64,000 bases of DNA, taken from the NCBI RefSeq assembly GCF_000021925.1, contig NC_011830.1, positions 2,756,001 through 2,820,000 of the forward strand, in the 5' to 3' direction. Shown piece by piece: positions 1 to 9,352 of this stretch. The notes under the pieces were generated by a model that did no database searches, had not been told where the DNA came from, and saw only the letters and a program-made list of their open reading frames with translations. The translations under genes and the position numbers were made by a program. The stretch comes from Desulfitobacterium hafniense DCB-2. Its GTDB lineage: Bacteria > Bacillota > Desulfitobacteriia > Desulfitobacteriales > Desulfitobacteriaceae. Within the stretch, counting starts at the first letter, position 1. Each line of letters starts with the position of its first letter.

Positions 1-909
1 ATCAGCTTCATGCTTATTGCGCTGTCGCCGATTGATCCGATCGACGCTTATTTGGGTGATGCCCACGTCTCCGAAGAGCAAAGGGCGAATATCGCTGAAC
101 ATTGGGGTCTTAACAAATCGCCTGTAGAGCGCTATGGCATCTGGATAACCCATGTCCTTCAGGGTGACATGGGCGAATCTATCACTTATCGCCAGCCTGT
201 CGCGAAGGTTATCGGCGAGCGTTTCCGGGCGTCGCTGGCCTTGATGGGAGTAGCCTGGGTGTTGTCCGGGGTGCTGGGGTTTACTTTGGGCATTATCGCT
301 GCCGTGAATAAGGGGAAGTGGATTGACCGCTTTATTAAAACGTTTTGTTTGATATTGGCATCCACACCGCTTTTTTGGCTGGGCTTACTCTTTTTAATGG
401 TTTTTGCTGTCTATTTACAGTGGTTTCCCTTAGGATTGGCAGCCCCCATCAATAAATTGGCCCATGAGGTTACTCTAGGTGATAAAATTTATCATCTGAT
501 TCTACCTGCCTTAACCTTGAGCATTACCGGTGTAGCCGGCATTGCCCTTCATACCCGTCAGAAGTTCATTGACGTACTTAAGAGTGAATATGTCCTTTTT
601 GCTAAAGCCCGGGGGGAAAAACCCCGGGAGATTATTCGGCGTCACGGATTGCGCAATATCGCCTTGCCCGGCATAACGCTGCAATTCGCTTCGGTCAGTG
701 AACTGTTTGGCGGGTCGGTGCTGGCGGAGAAGGTTTTTTCTTATCCTGGTCTGGGAAACGCGGCTACCCATGCCGGATTGAAAGGAGATGCTCCTTTGCT
801 GCTGGGTATTGCCTTATTTAGTGTGCTTTTTGTATTTACGGGAAATTTCCTGGCCAATGTGATCTATGGGATTGTCGATCCTCAAATCCGGGAAGGAGGC
901 TCGTCATGA
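1..909 (+). CDS. ABC importer permease, DppB/NikB type (5' end outside window)
   Basis: Integral membrane permease of a dipeptide/nickel-type ABC importer. The reading frame is open from base 1, so the N-terminal first membrane helix lies upstream of the window; the first ATG seen is at 10, inside the protein. Residues after it match the family: a periplasmic loop after the first helix, then several hydrophobic helices and the cytoplasmic EAA-type loop (residues about 185-210, including the run ARGEKPREIIRRHGLRN). It overlaps the next permease by four bases (ATGA), the usual coupling in such operons. Substrate cannot be told from sequence; peptides, nickel or a metallophore are all possible for this family. 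No substrate-binding protein is visible in the window. Confidence 0.9.
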   Translation: MSFMLIALSPIDPIDAYLGDAHVSEEQRANIAEHWGLNKSPVERYGIWITHVLQGDMGESITYRQPVAKVIGERFRASLALMGVAWVLSGVLGFTLGIIAAVNKGKWIDRFIKTFCLILASTPLFWLGLLFLMVFAVYLQWFPLGLAAPINKLAHEVTLGDKIYHLILPALTLSITGVAGIALHTRQKFIDVLKSEYVLFAKARGEKPREIIRRHGLRNIALPGITLQFASVSELFGGSVLAEKVFSYPGLGNAATHAGLKGDAPLLLGIALFSVLFVFTGNFLANVIYGIVDPQIREGGSS

Positions 910-1721
910 ATCGCCGTCGAAAAATTATGCTGATTATGGGGAGCGGTCTCTTGGTTTTAGCAGCAATTACCATCGGGGGGATTCTGATGGACTCTGCTTT
1001 GTATGCGCCGAACTATGACTTTAGAAGTCAGGCGCCTTCCTGGAAGCATCCCTTTGGCACCGATTACTTGGGGCGGGATATGTTTTTTCGGACGATGGCC
1101 GGACTTTCATTGAGCATACGCGTTGGGCTGCTGGCGGCAACAGTCAGCTCGGTTATTGCCCTTGTGCTGGGCAGTTTATCGGCTGTCTTTGGCGGCAAGA
1201 TAGATACAGCGGTTAATTGGCTGGTTGATCTTTGCATGGGGATTCCCCATATGATTCTGCTGATTTTGATTTCGATTGCGCTGGGGGGCGGAGCAGTTGG
1301 AGTTATTACCGGGGTTGCTGTAACTCATTGGCCAAGTTTGACCAGGGTAATCCGGGCCGAAGTCATGCAGGTAAGATCAGCCCACTATGTTCAACTTGCC
1401 CGCGCTTTGGGAAAAAGCCCTTGGTATGTGGCAGCCAGTCACATCATTCCTCATGTTCTTCCCCAGTATCTGGTTGGCTTGATTTTACTTTTTCCCCATG
1501 CCATTTTGCATGAGGCGGGAATTACATTTCTTGGTTATGGGTTACCTTTGGAAGTTCCGGCAGTAGGGGTCGTTTTATCTGAATCAATGAAGCATCTGGC
1601 TACGGGGATGTGGTGGCTGGCCTTTTTTCCTGGATTAGCTTTACTGTTGGTGGTCATGCTCTTTGATTTAATAGGAGACTATTTAAAGATTTTAATTGAT
1701 CCCTATGCCGCTCATGAGTAG
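906..1721 (+). CDS. ABC importer permease, DppC/NikC type
   Basis: Second membrane subunit of the importer (271 aa). It has an N-terminal membrane anchor, the FGTDYLGRDMFFR segment near residues 50-62 that is characteristic of DppC-family permeases, and an EAA loop near residues 160-180 (LARALGKSP). It starts at ATG 906, overlapping the previous stop, with GGAGG just upstream at 894-899. It pairs with the upstream permease to form the transmembrane pore and is followed after 12 bases by the ATPase genes. Confidence 0.9.
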   Translation: MNRRRKIMLIMGSGLLVLAAITIGGILMDSALYAPNYDFRSQAPSWKHPFGTDYLGRDMFFRTMAGLSLSIRVGLLAATVSSVIALVLGSLSAVFGGKIDTAVNWLVDLCMGIPHMILLILISIALGGGAVGVITGVAVTHWPSLTRVIRAEVMQVRSAHYVQLARALGKSPWYVAASHIIPHVLPQYLVGLILLFPHAILHEAGITFLGYGLPLEVPAVGVVLSESMKHLATGMWWLAFFPGLALLLVVMLFDLIGDYLKILIDPYAAHE

Positions 1722-1733
1722 GAGGTTTAGAGA

Positions 1734-2609
1734 GTGGCTGAAGCTAAGCAGACAGTTATCTTGGATGTTCAGGGTCTTTCGGTAACCTTCGACGGTTATG
1801 ATGCCTCATTAGAAAAAATAACAAGCCTGGCGATTGCTGATTTGAGTGTTCAGATTCATACCGGGGAAATTCTGGCGATAGTCGGCTCCAGTGGTTCAGG
1901 GAAAAGCTTGCTTGCTCATGCTATCATGGGTATTCTACCTTACAATGCCCAAGTTGGTGGTAAAATGGCCTATAAAGGCCAAGAGCTGACCCCTGAATAT
2001 CGGGAAAAGCTGCAAGGGAAGGAAATTGCCTTTATTCCCCAATCCGTAGCCTATCTTGACCCGTTGATGCGTGTTGGCGAACAGGTGCGGGGCACCGGAG
2101 GGGAAAAGCTGCGGGAGGCTCAGCGGAAAGCTTTTGCGAAATATCGTTTGGATGGGAAAGCAGAAAAACTTTATCCGTTTCAACTTTCGGGCGGTATGGC
2201 CCGCAGGATATTGATTTCCACCGCGGTGGTGGCGAATGCAGAGCTGATTATTGCCGATGAACCCACTCCCGGTTTGGATTTAAACCTGGCGATTCAGGCC
2301 TTAAAGGATTTCAGAGAATTTGCCGATCAGGGCAAGGGAGTGTTGCTGATTACTCACGATATTGATTTAGCCTTAAATGTGGCCGACCGTATTTCTATTT
2401 TTCACAGCGGTACAGTGGTTGAGACGGCAAGGCGGGAAGATTTTTCCGGGGACGGGGAGGGCTTAAAGCATCCGTACAGCCGGGCCCTTTTTAGAGCTTT
2501 GCCGCAAAATGGCTTTCAAATAGCTCACTGCCCCCAATGCGGTTTAAGCTGCGCGGTTTGGGAAATTGACGGCAATGAATTGAGGTGTGCTTGTGGCTAC
2601 CATGCTTGA
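1734..2609 (+). CDS. ABC importer ATPase, DppD type, with Cys-rich tail
   Basis: First of two ATPase subunits that energise the importer (291 aa). A Walker A motif (GSSGSGKS, about residues 51-58), an ABC signature (LSGG) and a Walker B (LIIADEPTPGLD) are all visible. GTG start at 1734 behind a strong AGGAGG at 1720-1725. The C-terminus is unusual: in place of the common oligopeptide helper domain there is a short Cys-rich tail (about residues 265-291) with CPQC and CAC groups that could form a small zinc ribbon. It overlaps the next ATPase gene. Assignment to the family is secure; the role of the tail is unknown. Confidence 0.9.
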   Translation: MAEAKQTVILDVQGLSVTFDGYDASLEKITSLAIADLSVQIHTGEILAIVGSSGSGKSLLAHAIMGILPYNAQVGGKMAYKGQELTPEYREKLQGKEIAFIPQSVAYLDPLMRVGEQVRGTGGEKLREAQRKAFAKYRLDGKAEKLYPFQLSGGMARRILISTAVVANAELIIADEPTPGLDLNLAIQALKDFREFADQGKGVLLITHDIDLALNVADRISIFHSGTVVETARREDFSGDGEGLKHPYSRALFRALPQNGFQIAHCPQCGLSCAVWEIDGNELRCACGYHA

Positions 2610-3231
2610 AGTGAAAGACGTGAGTTTTCGTTACGCAAACGGACCTTGGGTTCTCCATAATGTGAACCTGAAGATCGAGGATGGCGAAAGGGTAGCCTTA
2701 GTTGGGCCCAGCGGCTATGGAAAAAGCACCTTGGCCAAAATTATGGCCGGTTTTCTTAGACCGGAAAAAGGAACTGTTCTTCTGGATGGGAAGCCTTTGC
2801 CCAAAGGTGAGTACTGCCCCGTGCAACTGGTTTATCAGCATCCGGAAAAAGCACTGAATCCCCGCTGGAAAATGAAGTATTCCTTGAAAGAAGCCGGCGT
2901 ACTGGATCCGGAGATTATGAACGAAATGGGCATCCGGGAAATGTGGCTGGAGCGTTGGCCCAATGAACTTTCCGGCGGTGAACTGCAGCGGTTTTGCGTA
3001 GTAAGGGCTTTAGGAGAGCAGACCCGCTTTTTAATCGCTGATGAAATGACCACCATGTTGGATGCCGTGAATCAGGCTCATATCTGGAAATTCCTGCTGC
3101 GGCACGCAGATAAAAAGAAGTTAGGGATCATTTTGATTACCCATAATATGTATTTAGCGGAGCAGGTGGCATCTCGGATTATTGATGTTCCTTCAATCAA
3201 TAAAATCAGCGTAAGAACGGAAGATTTATGA
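2587..3231 (+). CDS. ABC importer ATPase, DppF type (short form)
   Basis: Second ATPase of the importer (214 aa from GTG 2587; a GTG at 2593 and an ATG at 2602 are alternatives). Walker A is GPSGYGKS with Tyr where Ser is common; LSGGE signature and Walker B LIADEMTTMLD follow, then an H-loop (ITHN). The Walker B context ends in MTTMLD rather than PTSALD, a modest deviation. It lacks the C-terminal oligopeptide helper domain usual in DppF/OppF, so it is short. It is the last gene of the operon; a terminator follows at once. Confidence 0.87.
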   Translation: MLVATMLEVKDVSFRYANGPWVLHNVNLKIEDGERVALVGPSGYGKSTLAKIMAGFLRPEKGTVLLDGKPLPKGEYCPVQLVYQHPEKALNPRWKMKYSLKEAGVLDPEIMNEMGIREMWLERWPNELSGGELQRFCVVRALGEQTRFLIADEMTTMLDAVNQAHIWKFLLRHADKKKLGIILITHNMYLAEQVASRIIDVPSINKISVRTEDL

Positions 3232-3233
3232 AT

Positions 3234-3280
3234 AAAAAAACCGAGGCACATTAATATGTACATTGTGTCTTGGTTTTTTT
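3234..3280 (+). terminator. Rho-independent terminator of the importer operon
   Basis: A 17-base arm (A-run then ccgaggcaca) pairs with tgtgtcttgg and a T-run across a 13-base loop. The A-run/T-run symmetry means it could act in both directions, ending the importer operon. Confidence 0.85.
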
Positions 3281-3375
3281 ATTTCATAGCCCCCCTACGG
3301 AGGGCCGGTCCTTTAAAATTGCTCTTTTTGCAAATTTACGAAGCCTGCTTAGTGATTTTCAAAATTGCCGGATTT

Positions 3376-3966
3376 TTAAACAGAAGAGGACGGGACACGC
3401 TTTTTCCGAAAGTAGAGTAGCAAAGCAAAGACCAAAGACCCTAAGGCATCCAGGATAATATCCGTCATGGTGTCGTGGATGCCCACTCCTTGATAGAGGG
3501 TGCCAAAGGTACAGTCCATGGTATATTCATAGATCTCCCAGACCCCACCGGCCGCCAAAGAGAAGGAAAAGGCAAACAGGGCGGCCAGGAGCCTGCTCCT
3601 TCCCGAATCTTGCTTCTGACGGGCATCAAGAAACATCAGCAGCAAGAAACCCATCTGAGCAAAGATAAAGCCTGATGCACCATGGAGCATTTTATCCCAC
3701 CACCAAAACACATCATACATGCGGTTGGCGGTGCCTAAAAACATGGAAGCGTAAAGAAATAAAATCAGCGCGGTGAGAAATTCCCGGGGAATGGTCAGCT
3801 TGTATTTAGTCTCTAAAAGGAAGGGAATGGACATAAAGAGCAGAGTCAGCAGGCACATCCCGGTGGATAGCCAGTTTAAGCGGGCAAGATGAACGAAAGT
3901 CATGGGGACAATGGTCAGGCATAACAGGATATAAAGCCAAAAGACCAAAGGTCGGGTTCTTTTCAT
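3376..3966 (-). CDS. YjdF/DUF2238-family membrane protein
   Basis: Small polytopic membrane protein (196 aa) of unknown function. Several hydrophobic helices are visible, and conserved polar positions of the family are seen: WDKMLHGASGF, then WEIYEYTMD and a C-terminal DTMTDIILDALGS. The start is taken at 3966, not at the longer 4005 start, because GGAG lies eight bases upstream of this ATG. It is transcribed alone between an importer operon and an exporter pair on the other strand. The acidic/histidine motifs in the membrane are typical of the family, but no biochemical role is established that I can name. Confidence 0.8.
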   Translation of the reverse strand: MKRTRPLVFWLYILLCLTIVPMTFVHLARLNWLSTGMCLLTLLFMSIPFLLETKYKLTIPREFLTALILFLYASMFLGTANRMYDVFWWWDKMLHGASGFIFAQMGFLLLMFLDARQKQDSGRSRLLAALFAFSFSLAAGGVWEIYEYTMDCTFGTLYQGVGIHDTMTDIILDALGSLVFALLLYFRKKRVPSSSV

Positions 3967-4195
3967 AATCTTCTCCTTAAGCAACTTCTTGATAATGCAG
4001 TTCATAATGGCTATAATTTCCTTAGAGCAGGAATTTAATTCTCGAATTGAAGCAGGAGACCTTGTTCCTGCTTTTCTTTTTGAGAAAGGCCTGAATCATG
4101 GCGTATGCTCACAGAAAATCTAGTTAGACTAAGCTGTAGAAAGATCTGAAAACTGAGCACAAAAAACGTCAAGATTCTTAAGAAGGGAGTAGCTT

Positions 4196-4975
4196 ATGAA
4201 TCAAGTTTTGATAAAAACCCACCAACTCACCAAACGCTATGGCGATGTTCCTGTGGTGAACCAGCTAAATCTGGAGGTAAGGGCAGGGGAGATTTTTGGC
4301 TTCCTGGGACCCAATGGGGCGGGGAAAACCACTACCATCAAAATCCTGACCGGACTTATGGAGCCCAGTGAAGGGGAAGCTTTGATCTGCGGTTATGATA
4401 TTCGCAAGCAGCCCACTCAAGCCAAAGCCTTGATGGCCTACGTCCCCGATCAACCCAAATTATACGGCAAGCTCTCGGCCTGGGAATTTCTGAAGCTCAT
4501 CGGCGATCTTTATCAGATACCTAAAGATGTGTCCCGCAAAAGAGCAGAGATGCTTATGGAGATGTTTGGCCTGCTGGACAGAGCTGATGAACTTTTGGAG
4601 GGATATTCCCACGGGATGCGCCAGAAGGTAGTGCTGGCCTCAGCTCTGATCCACCAACCGAAAGTCATTCTCCTGGACGAACCCACCGTAGGCTTGGATC
4701 CGGCCAGCGCCCGTCTCCTCAAGGATGTTTTGCAGGAATTGGCACACCAGGGAGCGGCGGTTTTTGTCTCTACGCATATCTTGGAGATTGCGGAAAGAAT
4801 GTGCCACAGGGTGGGCATTCTGGAAAAAGGAAAACTCATCGCTCAAGGCAGCCCGGAGGAATTGCGCCAAAACGTAGGACATGGGGGAGAAAGTTTAGAA
4901 GATATTTTCCTGGAGCTGACCGGAGGTCATGAAAATGAGGAATTGATCAAAAGCCTGGAGGAGGGACGAGCGTGA
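4196..4975 (+). CDS. ABC-2 type exporter ATPase
   Basis: ATPase (259 aa) of an ABC-2 type transporter: Walker A GPNGAGKT (about residues 38-45), signature YSHGMRQK, Walker B VILLDEPTVGLD and switch His in STHILE. Start ATG 4196 has AAGGGAG eight bases upstream. It overlaps the permease gene by four bases (GTGA), so the two are translated together. Proteins of this kind export lipids, drugs or peptides; the substrate is not evident. Confidence 0.92.
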   Translation: MNQVLIKTHQLTKRYGDVPVVNQLNLEVRAGEIFGFLGPNGAGKTTTIKILTGLMEPSEGEALICGYDIRKQPTQAKALMAYVPDQPKLYGKLSAWEFLKLIGDLYQIPKDVSRKRAEMLMEMFGLLDRADELLEGYSHGMRQKVVLASALIHQPKVILLDEPTVGLDPASARLLKDVLQELAHQGAAVFVSTHILEIAERMCHRVGILEKGKLIAQGSPEELRQNVGHGGESLEDIFLELTGGHENEELIKSLEEGRA

Positions 4976-6894
4976 GAATCCTTTTACCGCCTCCTATCGA
5001 AACACCGCCGCCCCCTCAATCCTTCTTTCAGGACTTTATTCTCCTCTTCAAAAATCAATTCCGGGTGTCCTGGAACAAATTCCGTCATCGGCCCAAAAGT
5101 GCCATGCTGCTTTATGCCCTGCTGATCTTTTTCATAGTAGCGTTCATCTCCTCCATGGGTTACCTGGCTTATGGAGCTTTGGGCTCGATTTCCTATGAAG
5201 TGGTGGAAGGATTTCTTTCCCTGCTCTTTTTAGGGGGATTGGTCGGTCAGATATTTTTCGGGATCACCGCCGCTTTTGCCGCCCTGTATATGTCGGAGGA
5301 TCTGGAGCTGCTCTTCATCGCTCCAGTATCCTTGAAAGCCGTCTTTGCGGTCAAATCCCTCAGCGTCATCGCCAGCAACTTCTTGACAGCACTTCTTTTC
5401 GTGTTTCTGCCGGGGCTTTTTTATGGATTGTTCTTTCAGGCCGGTCCTGCCTTTTACATCCTTGTCCTGCTGGTGGGGCTGGGTCTCATGATCATCGGCA
5501 CAGCGATTGCCGAGCTGCTGAATTTAGTCGTGATGCGCATCGTTCCCCCCCATCGCAGCAAAGAAGCCGTAGGCTTCATCGGAGCCTTGGCGGGAATTAT
5601 GATCGCCTTGTTTTTCCAGATTCCCAATCTGATCCTGGGCAGGGAAGAGCAATTTGACATGACCTCCTGGCTTACCGGCAATGAGCAGGTCCTTAACCTG
5701 ATGCATCTTTTTCCCTGGGGATGGGGCTCCCAGGCCTTAGTAGCCGGTATGTCGGGAGACTTCTTAGTGGGGCTGGGCTGGAGCCTGCTCCTGCTCGCCG
5801 TAGGGGTCGGACTCTTTCTCCTGGCCTTTAATCTCCTGGAACAGGGGTTCCGCCGGGGCTTTATCTCCCTGAGCCAGGGTGAAGGGGGCCGCCGGCGCAC
5901 CAAAAGCCGGAAAAGAGCCTTGCCCGACCAAGTTACACCCGGCCAAACATCAGCAAGAACTTCCCGTACGACTCTGCAAGGAAGGGCAGATACCACTCTG
6001 CAGGGAATATTTTCGCTGCTCCATGAAGAACCCGTGGGCCAAACCTCTCCCTTGGCAGGAATGTGGGCTGTTGCCAAAAAGGATTTGCTTTACCTGAAGA
6101 GAGATACCCGGGAGTGGTTTGGCTATCTGACTCCTTTGATCATCATGGCTTTTTTTATCGCCCAATACCTCTTTGTCCGCACACCAGGCTCCGAATCATC
6201 CCTGGTCACCGTCTTTATCATGTACACGATCATGTTCAGCGGCAACATGGCTCTGCTTTCCTTTGGCCGGGAAGGAGAATCCGATTGGCTTTTGAACAGC
6301 GTTCCGCTGGGAGGCTGGCCGGTGGTATTAGGAAAACTGCTGGCGGCAGTCTTACCAACCTTGGTCCTGATGGAAGCTCTCCTGGTGGGAACCGCCCTGG
6401 CCATCGGCTTAAGCACCACGATGATCCTGGCTTTAGCCTTCGGCGCCATCTTTCTATCGCTGGGCTCCAGTGCCATTGGTCTCTTTTATTCCATTAACTA
6501 TTCCCGATTTAACCCGGAAAATCCTCAGCAGCGGATTTCCCCGGGAGCATCCATGTTCATGTATCTGGTGAATATGATCTTTGTCCTCTTGCTGGCCTTG
6601 GGCATTCTCTATGTGTTCCGTCCGGTGGAATTAGTGGCTGTCCTGCAGGCGCTTCCTCCCGTAACCTACGAAGGCGGCTTTTGGTCAGGTGTTCTCTATG
6701 TCCTGTATCTTCTGAGCCGGCCGATCCTCTGGCCAACCTGGGCACGGCTGATTATCGGTATTCCCGTTACGGCCGCTATCTGGGCAGTGATGTTCTTTGG
6801 CTTTATGGCCGCCACTGTAAGACAAAGCCGTAAAGGCTTCCGGGTGGAGATCGTCACCACGAAAAAGAAGCAGAAAACAAGGAAGAAAAAGTAG
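4972..6894 (+). CDS. ABC-2 type exporter permease, large
   Basis: Membrane partner (640 aa) of the preceding ATPase. Two halves, each with about six hydrophobic helices, are separated by a charged, hydrophilic cytoplasmic stretch (about residues 300-365) rich in Arg, Lys and Thr. This size and layout fit the large duplicated ABC-2 permeases of Firmicutes. GTG start at 4972 follows GAGGAGGG. The C-terminus ends in a long run of Lys/Arg, an expected positive-inside tail. Substrate unknown. Confidence 0.85.
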   Translation: MRILLPPPIETPPPPQSFFQDFILLFKNQFRVSWNKFRHRPKSAMLLYALLIFFIVAFISSMGYLAYGALGSISYEVVEGFLSLLFLGGLVGQIFFGITAAFAALYMSEDLELLFIAPVSLKAVFAVKSLSVIASNFLTALLFVFLPGLFYGLFFQAGPAFYILVLLVGLGLMIIGTAIAELLNLVVMRIVPPHRSKEAVGFIGALAGIMIALFFQIPNLILGREEQFDMTSWLTGNEQVLNLMHLFPWGWGSQALVAGMSGDFLVGLGWSLLLLAVGVGLFLLAFNLLEQGFRRGFISLSQGEGGRRRTKSRKRALPDQVTPGQTSARTSRTTLQGRADTTLQGIFSLLHEEPVGQTSPLAGMWAVAKKDLLYLKRDTREWFGYLTPLIIMAFFIAQYLFVRTPGSESSLVTVFIMYTIMFSGNMALLSFGREGESDWLLNSVPLGGWPVVLGKLLAAVLPTLVLMEALLVGTALAIGLSTTMILALAFGAIFLSLGSSAIGLFYSINYSRFNPENPQQRISPGASMFMYLVNMIFVLLLALGILYVFRPVELVAVLQALPPVTYEGGFWSGVLYVLYLLSRPILWPTWARLIIGIPVTAAIWAVMFFGFMAATVRQSRKGFRVEIVTTKKKQKTRKKK

Positions 6895-6918
6895 AGGTAA
6901 AGTAGAGGTGTTGAGCCC

Positions 6919-7287
6919 ATGTCCATAGAGCCGTTGCTGACCATTCAAAACAATGAACAGCTGAGCCAACTTCTTCAAGAACAAAAAACCTCAATCCTCT
7001 ACTTCAGCAGCCCTGACTGCAATGTCTGCCACGCCCTTTTGCCTAAAGTGTTGAAAGTGGCACAGGTTTACAAGATTCCCGTAGGGCAAATCAACACTCA
7101 GGAATTTAAGGAAGGAGCAGGGCAGCTCCTGGTCTTTACCGTACCGACGCTGCTGGTTATGTGCGAAGGAAGAGAGATTCTCAGAGAGAGTCGGTTCATA
7201 GACCTCCAAAATACAGCCCGGATTCTGGAGTCCGTCACCGAAGAGATGCAGGTACCTTCTAGCATTATAAGCTTATCTAATATATAA
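6919..7287 (+). CDS. Thioredoxin-like protein
   Basis: 122-residue thioredoxin-fold protein with a redox CxxC (SSPDCNVCHALLPKV, Cys residues about 34 and 37) and the cis-Pro region TVPTLLV. No signal peptide is seen, so it is probably cytoplasmic. It lies 24 bases after the exporter permease and upstream of tatA. It is likely a small thiol-disulfide protein; a particular partner cannot be named. Confidence 0.85.
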   Translation: MSIEPLLTIQNNEQLSQLLQEQKTSILYFSSPDCNVCHALLPKVLKVAQVYKIPVGQINTQEFKEGAGQLLVFTVPTLLVMCEGREILRESRFIDLQNTARILESVTEEMQVPSSIISLSNI

Positions 7288-7394
7288 TGAGGTGTAATAC
7301 TTTAAATCCCGTATGATTTCGGGTGTCTAAAGATGCCTGTAGCGTGAAAAAATAGTAGAGTAGACCTGATAACTAAAGAAATTGAGGTGAAGCC

Positions 7395-7601
7395 ATGATT
7401 ACTTTTGGAATGATTACACCAACCGTAGCCATTATCGTCTTGGTAATTGCGCTGCTTATTTTTGGTCCCGGCAAGCTTCCTGAAGTTGGGAAGGCCATGA
7501 ATAAGGGATTAAAGAATTTTAAACGTGAAATGAACACTGTCGATGCGGAAATTGTCAGCGAAGAAAAGAACACCGATCCCAAGGAAAAGACAGAAGAGTA
7601 A
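7395..7601 (+). CDS. tatA: Sec-independent translocase component TatA/E
   Basis: 68 residues: one N-terminal membrane helix (residues 8-25), the FGPGKLPEVGK hinge and an amphipathic helix followed by an acidic tail, which is the complete TatA layout. TatA forms the pore for folded, cofactor-loaded proteins with twin-arginine signals. Two such substrates are encoded in this window, the molybdoenzyme at 9702 and the dehalogenase at 61390. No tatC is adjacent. SD-like TTGAGGTG precedes ATG 7395. Confidence 0.95.
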   Translation: MITFGMITPTVAIIVLVIALLIFGPGKLPEVGKAMNKGLKNFKREMNTVDAEIVSEEKNTDPKEKTEE

Positions 7602-7615
7602 AAGATAGAAGGATA

Positions 7616-7662
7616 AAAGAGACGTTTTGACTCCTCCAGGGGACAGCCAAAACGTCTCTTCT
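7616..7662 (+). terminator. Terminator after tatA
   Basis: Inverted repeat agagacgttttg / caaaacgtctct with an 18-base loop, ending in TTCTT. It closes the tatA transcript. Confidence 0.75.
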
Positions 7663-7804
7663 TATGTTTCCTATTTTCTTGCCGACCGGCCTCAAATAAT
7701 AGTTGAGAACTATCGTCTTGCTCGTTTGGTTTTTACTTATGAATAACCCCGGCTGGATACATAATAAAAAGATAAAAATAGATCACTTGTTAGGAGGTAA
7801 CAGC

Positions 7805-8632
7805 ATGGGCAACAAACTCGTGGAACTAGTCTCAGCATTGACCACCTCTTCTGAAGAAGTGCTTCCCGATATCCTTATTCTTGAATTCCGAATCGTAACA
7901 GCCTGTCTTGTCGGGATACCCGAAGAGGAAGGATCTCAATGGGTTCTTGTGGATACAGGCCTGGAAAACTCCAGCCAATTCATTCTGGAATCCGTTCATT
8001 CCCGTTTCGGAAAAAACAGCCGTCCTCAGGCCATTATTTTAACCCATGGACATTTCGATCACGTGGGTTCTGTAAAAGAATTGGCAGAATACTGGGATGT
8101 TCCCGTCTACGCCCATACTCTGGAACTTCCTTATCTTACCGGCAAAAAGGATTACCCTTTAGCTGATCCAGGAGTAGGAGGAGGATTGGTGTCCGGGATA
8201 TCCACCACCTTTCCCCATACCCGAATTGACTTAGGCTACCGCATCTTTCCTTTGCCTGATCATGGCGAGGTCCCAGGTATGCCGGGTTGGCAATGGGTTC
8301 ATACCCCAGGCCATACCGACGGACATATCTCCCTGTTCCGGGAAAAAGATCGGGTTCTTCTCGCCGCCGATGCCTTTACGACAACGAAGCAGGAATCCCT
8401 GTGGTCCGTAATGACTCAAGAGGAGCAGATGGGCGGACCGCCAAAGTATTTTACGACAGATTGGGTGGAAGCCGAAAAATCTGTAAAGCGATTGGAAGAA
8501 TTGAAGCCCTCCCTGGTCATCCCCAGTCATGGCAAACCCATGGCAGGGGATGAATTAAGCCATCACTTAGTCTATCTTGCTCAGCATTTCCAAGAAATCG
8601 CTGTGCCGGAACAAGGAAGGTTTGTAGAGTAA
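7805..8632 (+). CDS. Metallo-beta-lactamase-fold hydrolase
   Basis: 275-residue hydrolase with the metal-binding motif THGHFDHVG (about residues 80-88), the later HTPGHTDGH, an Asp in LLAADA and a final SHG. Together these give the full dinuclear zinc site. Start ATG 7805 is chosen because AGGAGGT lies upstream; the longer frame from 7703 has no such site. It is glyoxalase-II/lactonase-like, but substrate is not predictable. It stands alone, soluble, no signal peptide. Confidence 0.9.
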   Translation: MGNKLVELVSALTTSSEEVLPDILILEFRIVTACLVGIPEEEGSQWVLVDTGLENSSQFILESVHSRFGKNSRPQAIILTHGHFDHVGSVKELAEYWDVPVYAHTLELPYLTGKKDYPLADPGVGGGLVSGISTTFPHTRIDLGYRIFPLPDHGEVPGMPGWQWVHTPGHTDGHISLFREKDRVLLAADAFTTTKQESLWSVMTQEEQMGGPPKYFTTDWVEAEKSVKRLEELKPSLVIPSHGKPMAGDELSHHLVYLAQHFQEIAVPEQGRFVE

Positions 8633-8738
8633 AAAGAATACACCATATAAAGGCATGAGATCAGCAGGAAATACACCTTCAAAATAGAATAGTTAGACAA
8701 ATCAGTTAATTGGGGAGATGTGAAGGTGGGGGGTAATC

Positions 8739-9344
8739 ATGAAAGAAAGCCAAAAGAAATACCGGGATGCCCTGGAGCATGCCAAGCAAGAATTTGCCAA
8801 GCGCAGTTTTGCCAAGATTCTGGAGCTGTCCGGAGCTGCTCCTTATGACGAATCCAGTCTGGTCCTCTTCTATGGGGGTGAACATTACCGGGTCTGGTAC
8901 CCCGAAGGGGAAATCAGCCCCTGTGAGGACATCACTGATCAGATTCTGATCCTTCAGTATCTGACAGAAGTATGCGGAGTCCAGCCTACCGGACGTTGGA
9001 TATCCTTCCGAGAGCTGCCGGGCGGAAACAACCACTATGGAGCCTTTAAGCTGGAAGCTATGGATCCGATAGCCGAGCACTTCGGCAACTCACCGGAGAA
9101 ATTCGAGTCCATATGCCAGATGCTCAAAGGCAAAAAACTGGCAATGGGAGACATAGCCTATGCCATAGAGGTTCTGCCCAAACTTGAGCTGGCCTTGATT
9201 CTGTGGCTGGCCGACGACGAATGGCCGGCCAAGGCCAATCTGCTTTATGACGCCACAGCCAGCATGCATCTGAATACGGAAGGGCTGGAAGTTATGGCCA
9301 TCAATCTGGTGGAGAAGATGATTGCCAAGGCTGCCAGCCTCTAG
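8739..9344 (+). CDS. DUF3786 domain protein
   Basis: 201-residue soluble protein resembling the DUF3786 family that is common in anaerobes with corrinoid or C1 metabolism. Recognisable parts are the N-terminal YRDALEHAKQEFAKRSF helix, the YGGEHYRVWYPEG segment and a late LWLADDEWPAKANLLYD motif. No cofactor motif is visible. The function is unknown. ATG 8739 is preceded by GGGGGTAATC. It is followed by a strong hairpin at 9353. Confidence 0.7.
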   Translation: MKESQKKYRDALEHAKQEFAKRSFAKILELSGAAPYDESSLVLFYGGEHYRVWYPEGEISPCEDITDQILILQYLTEVCGVQPTGRWISFRELPGGNNHYGAFKLEAMDPIAEHFGNSPEKFESICQMLKGKKLAMGDIAYAIEVLPKLELALILWLADDEWPAKANLLYDATASMHLNTEGLEVMAINLVEKMIAKAASL

Positions 9345-9352
9345 ATAAAAGA

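Noticed and set aside
5454..6077. 207-residue open frame opposite the exporter permease
   Set aside because: Wholly inside a real gene, Arg/Ser/Pro-rich composition typical of an antisense shadow.
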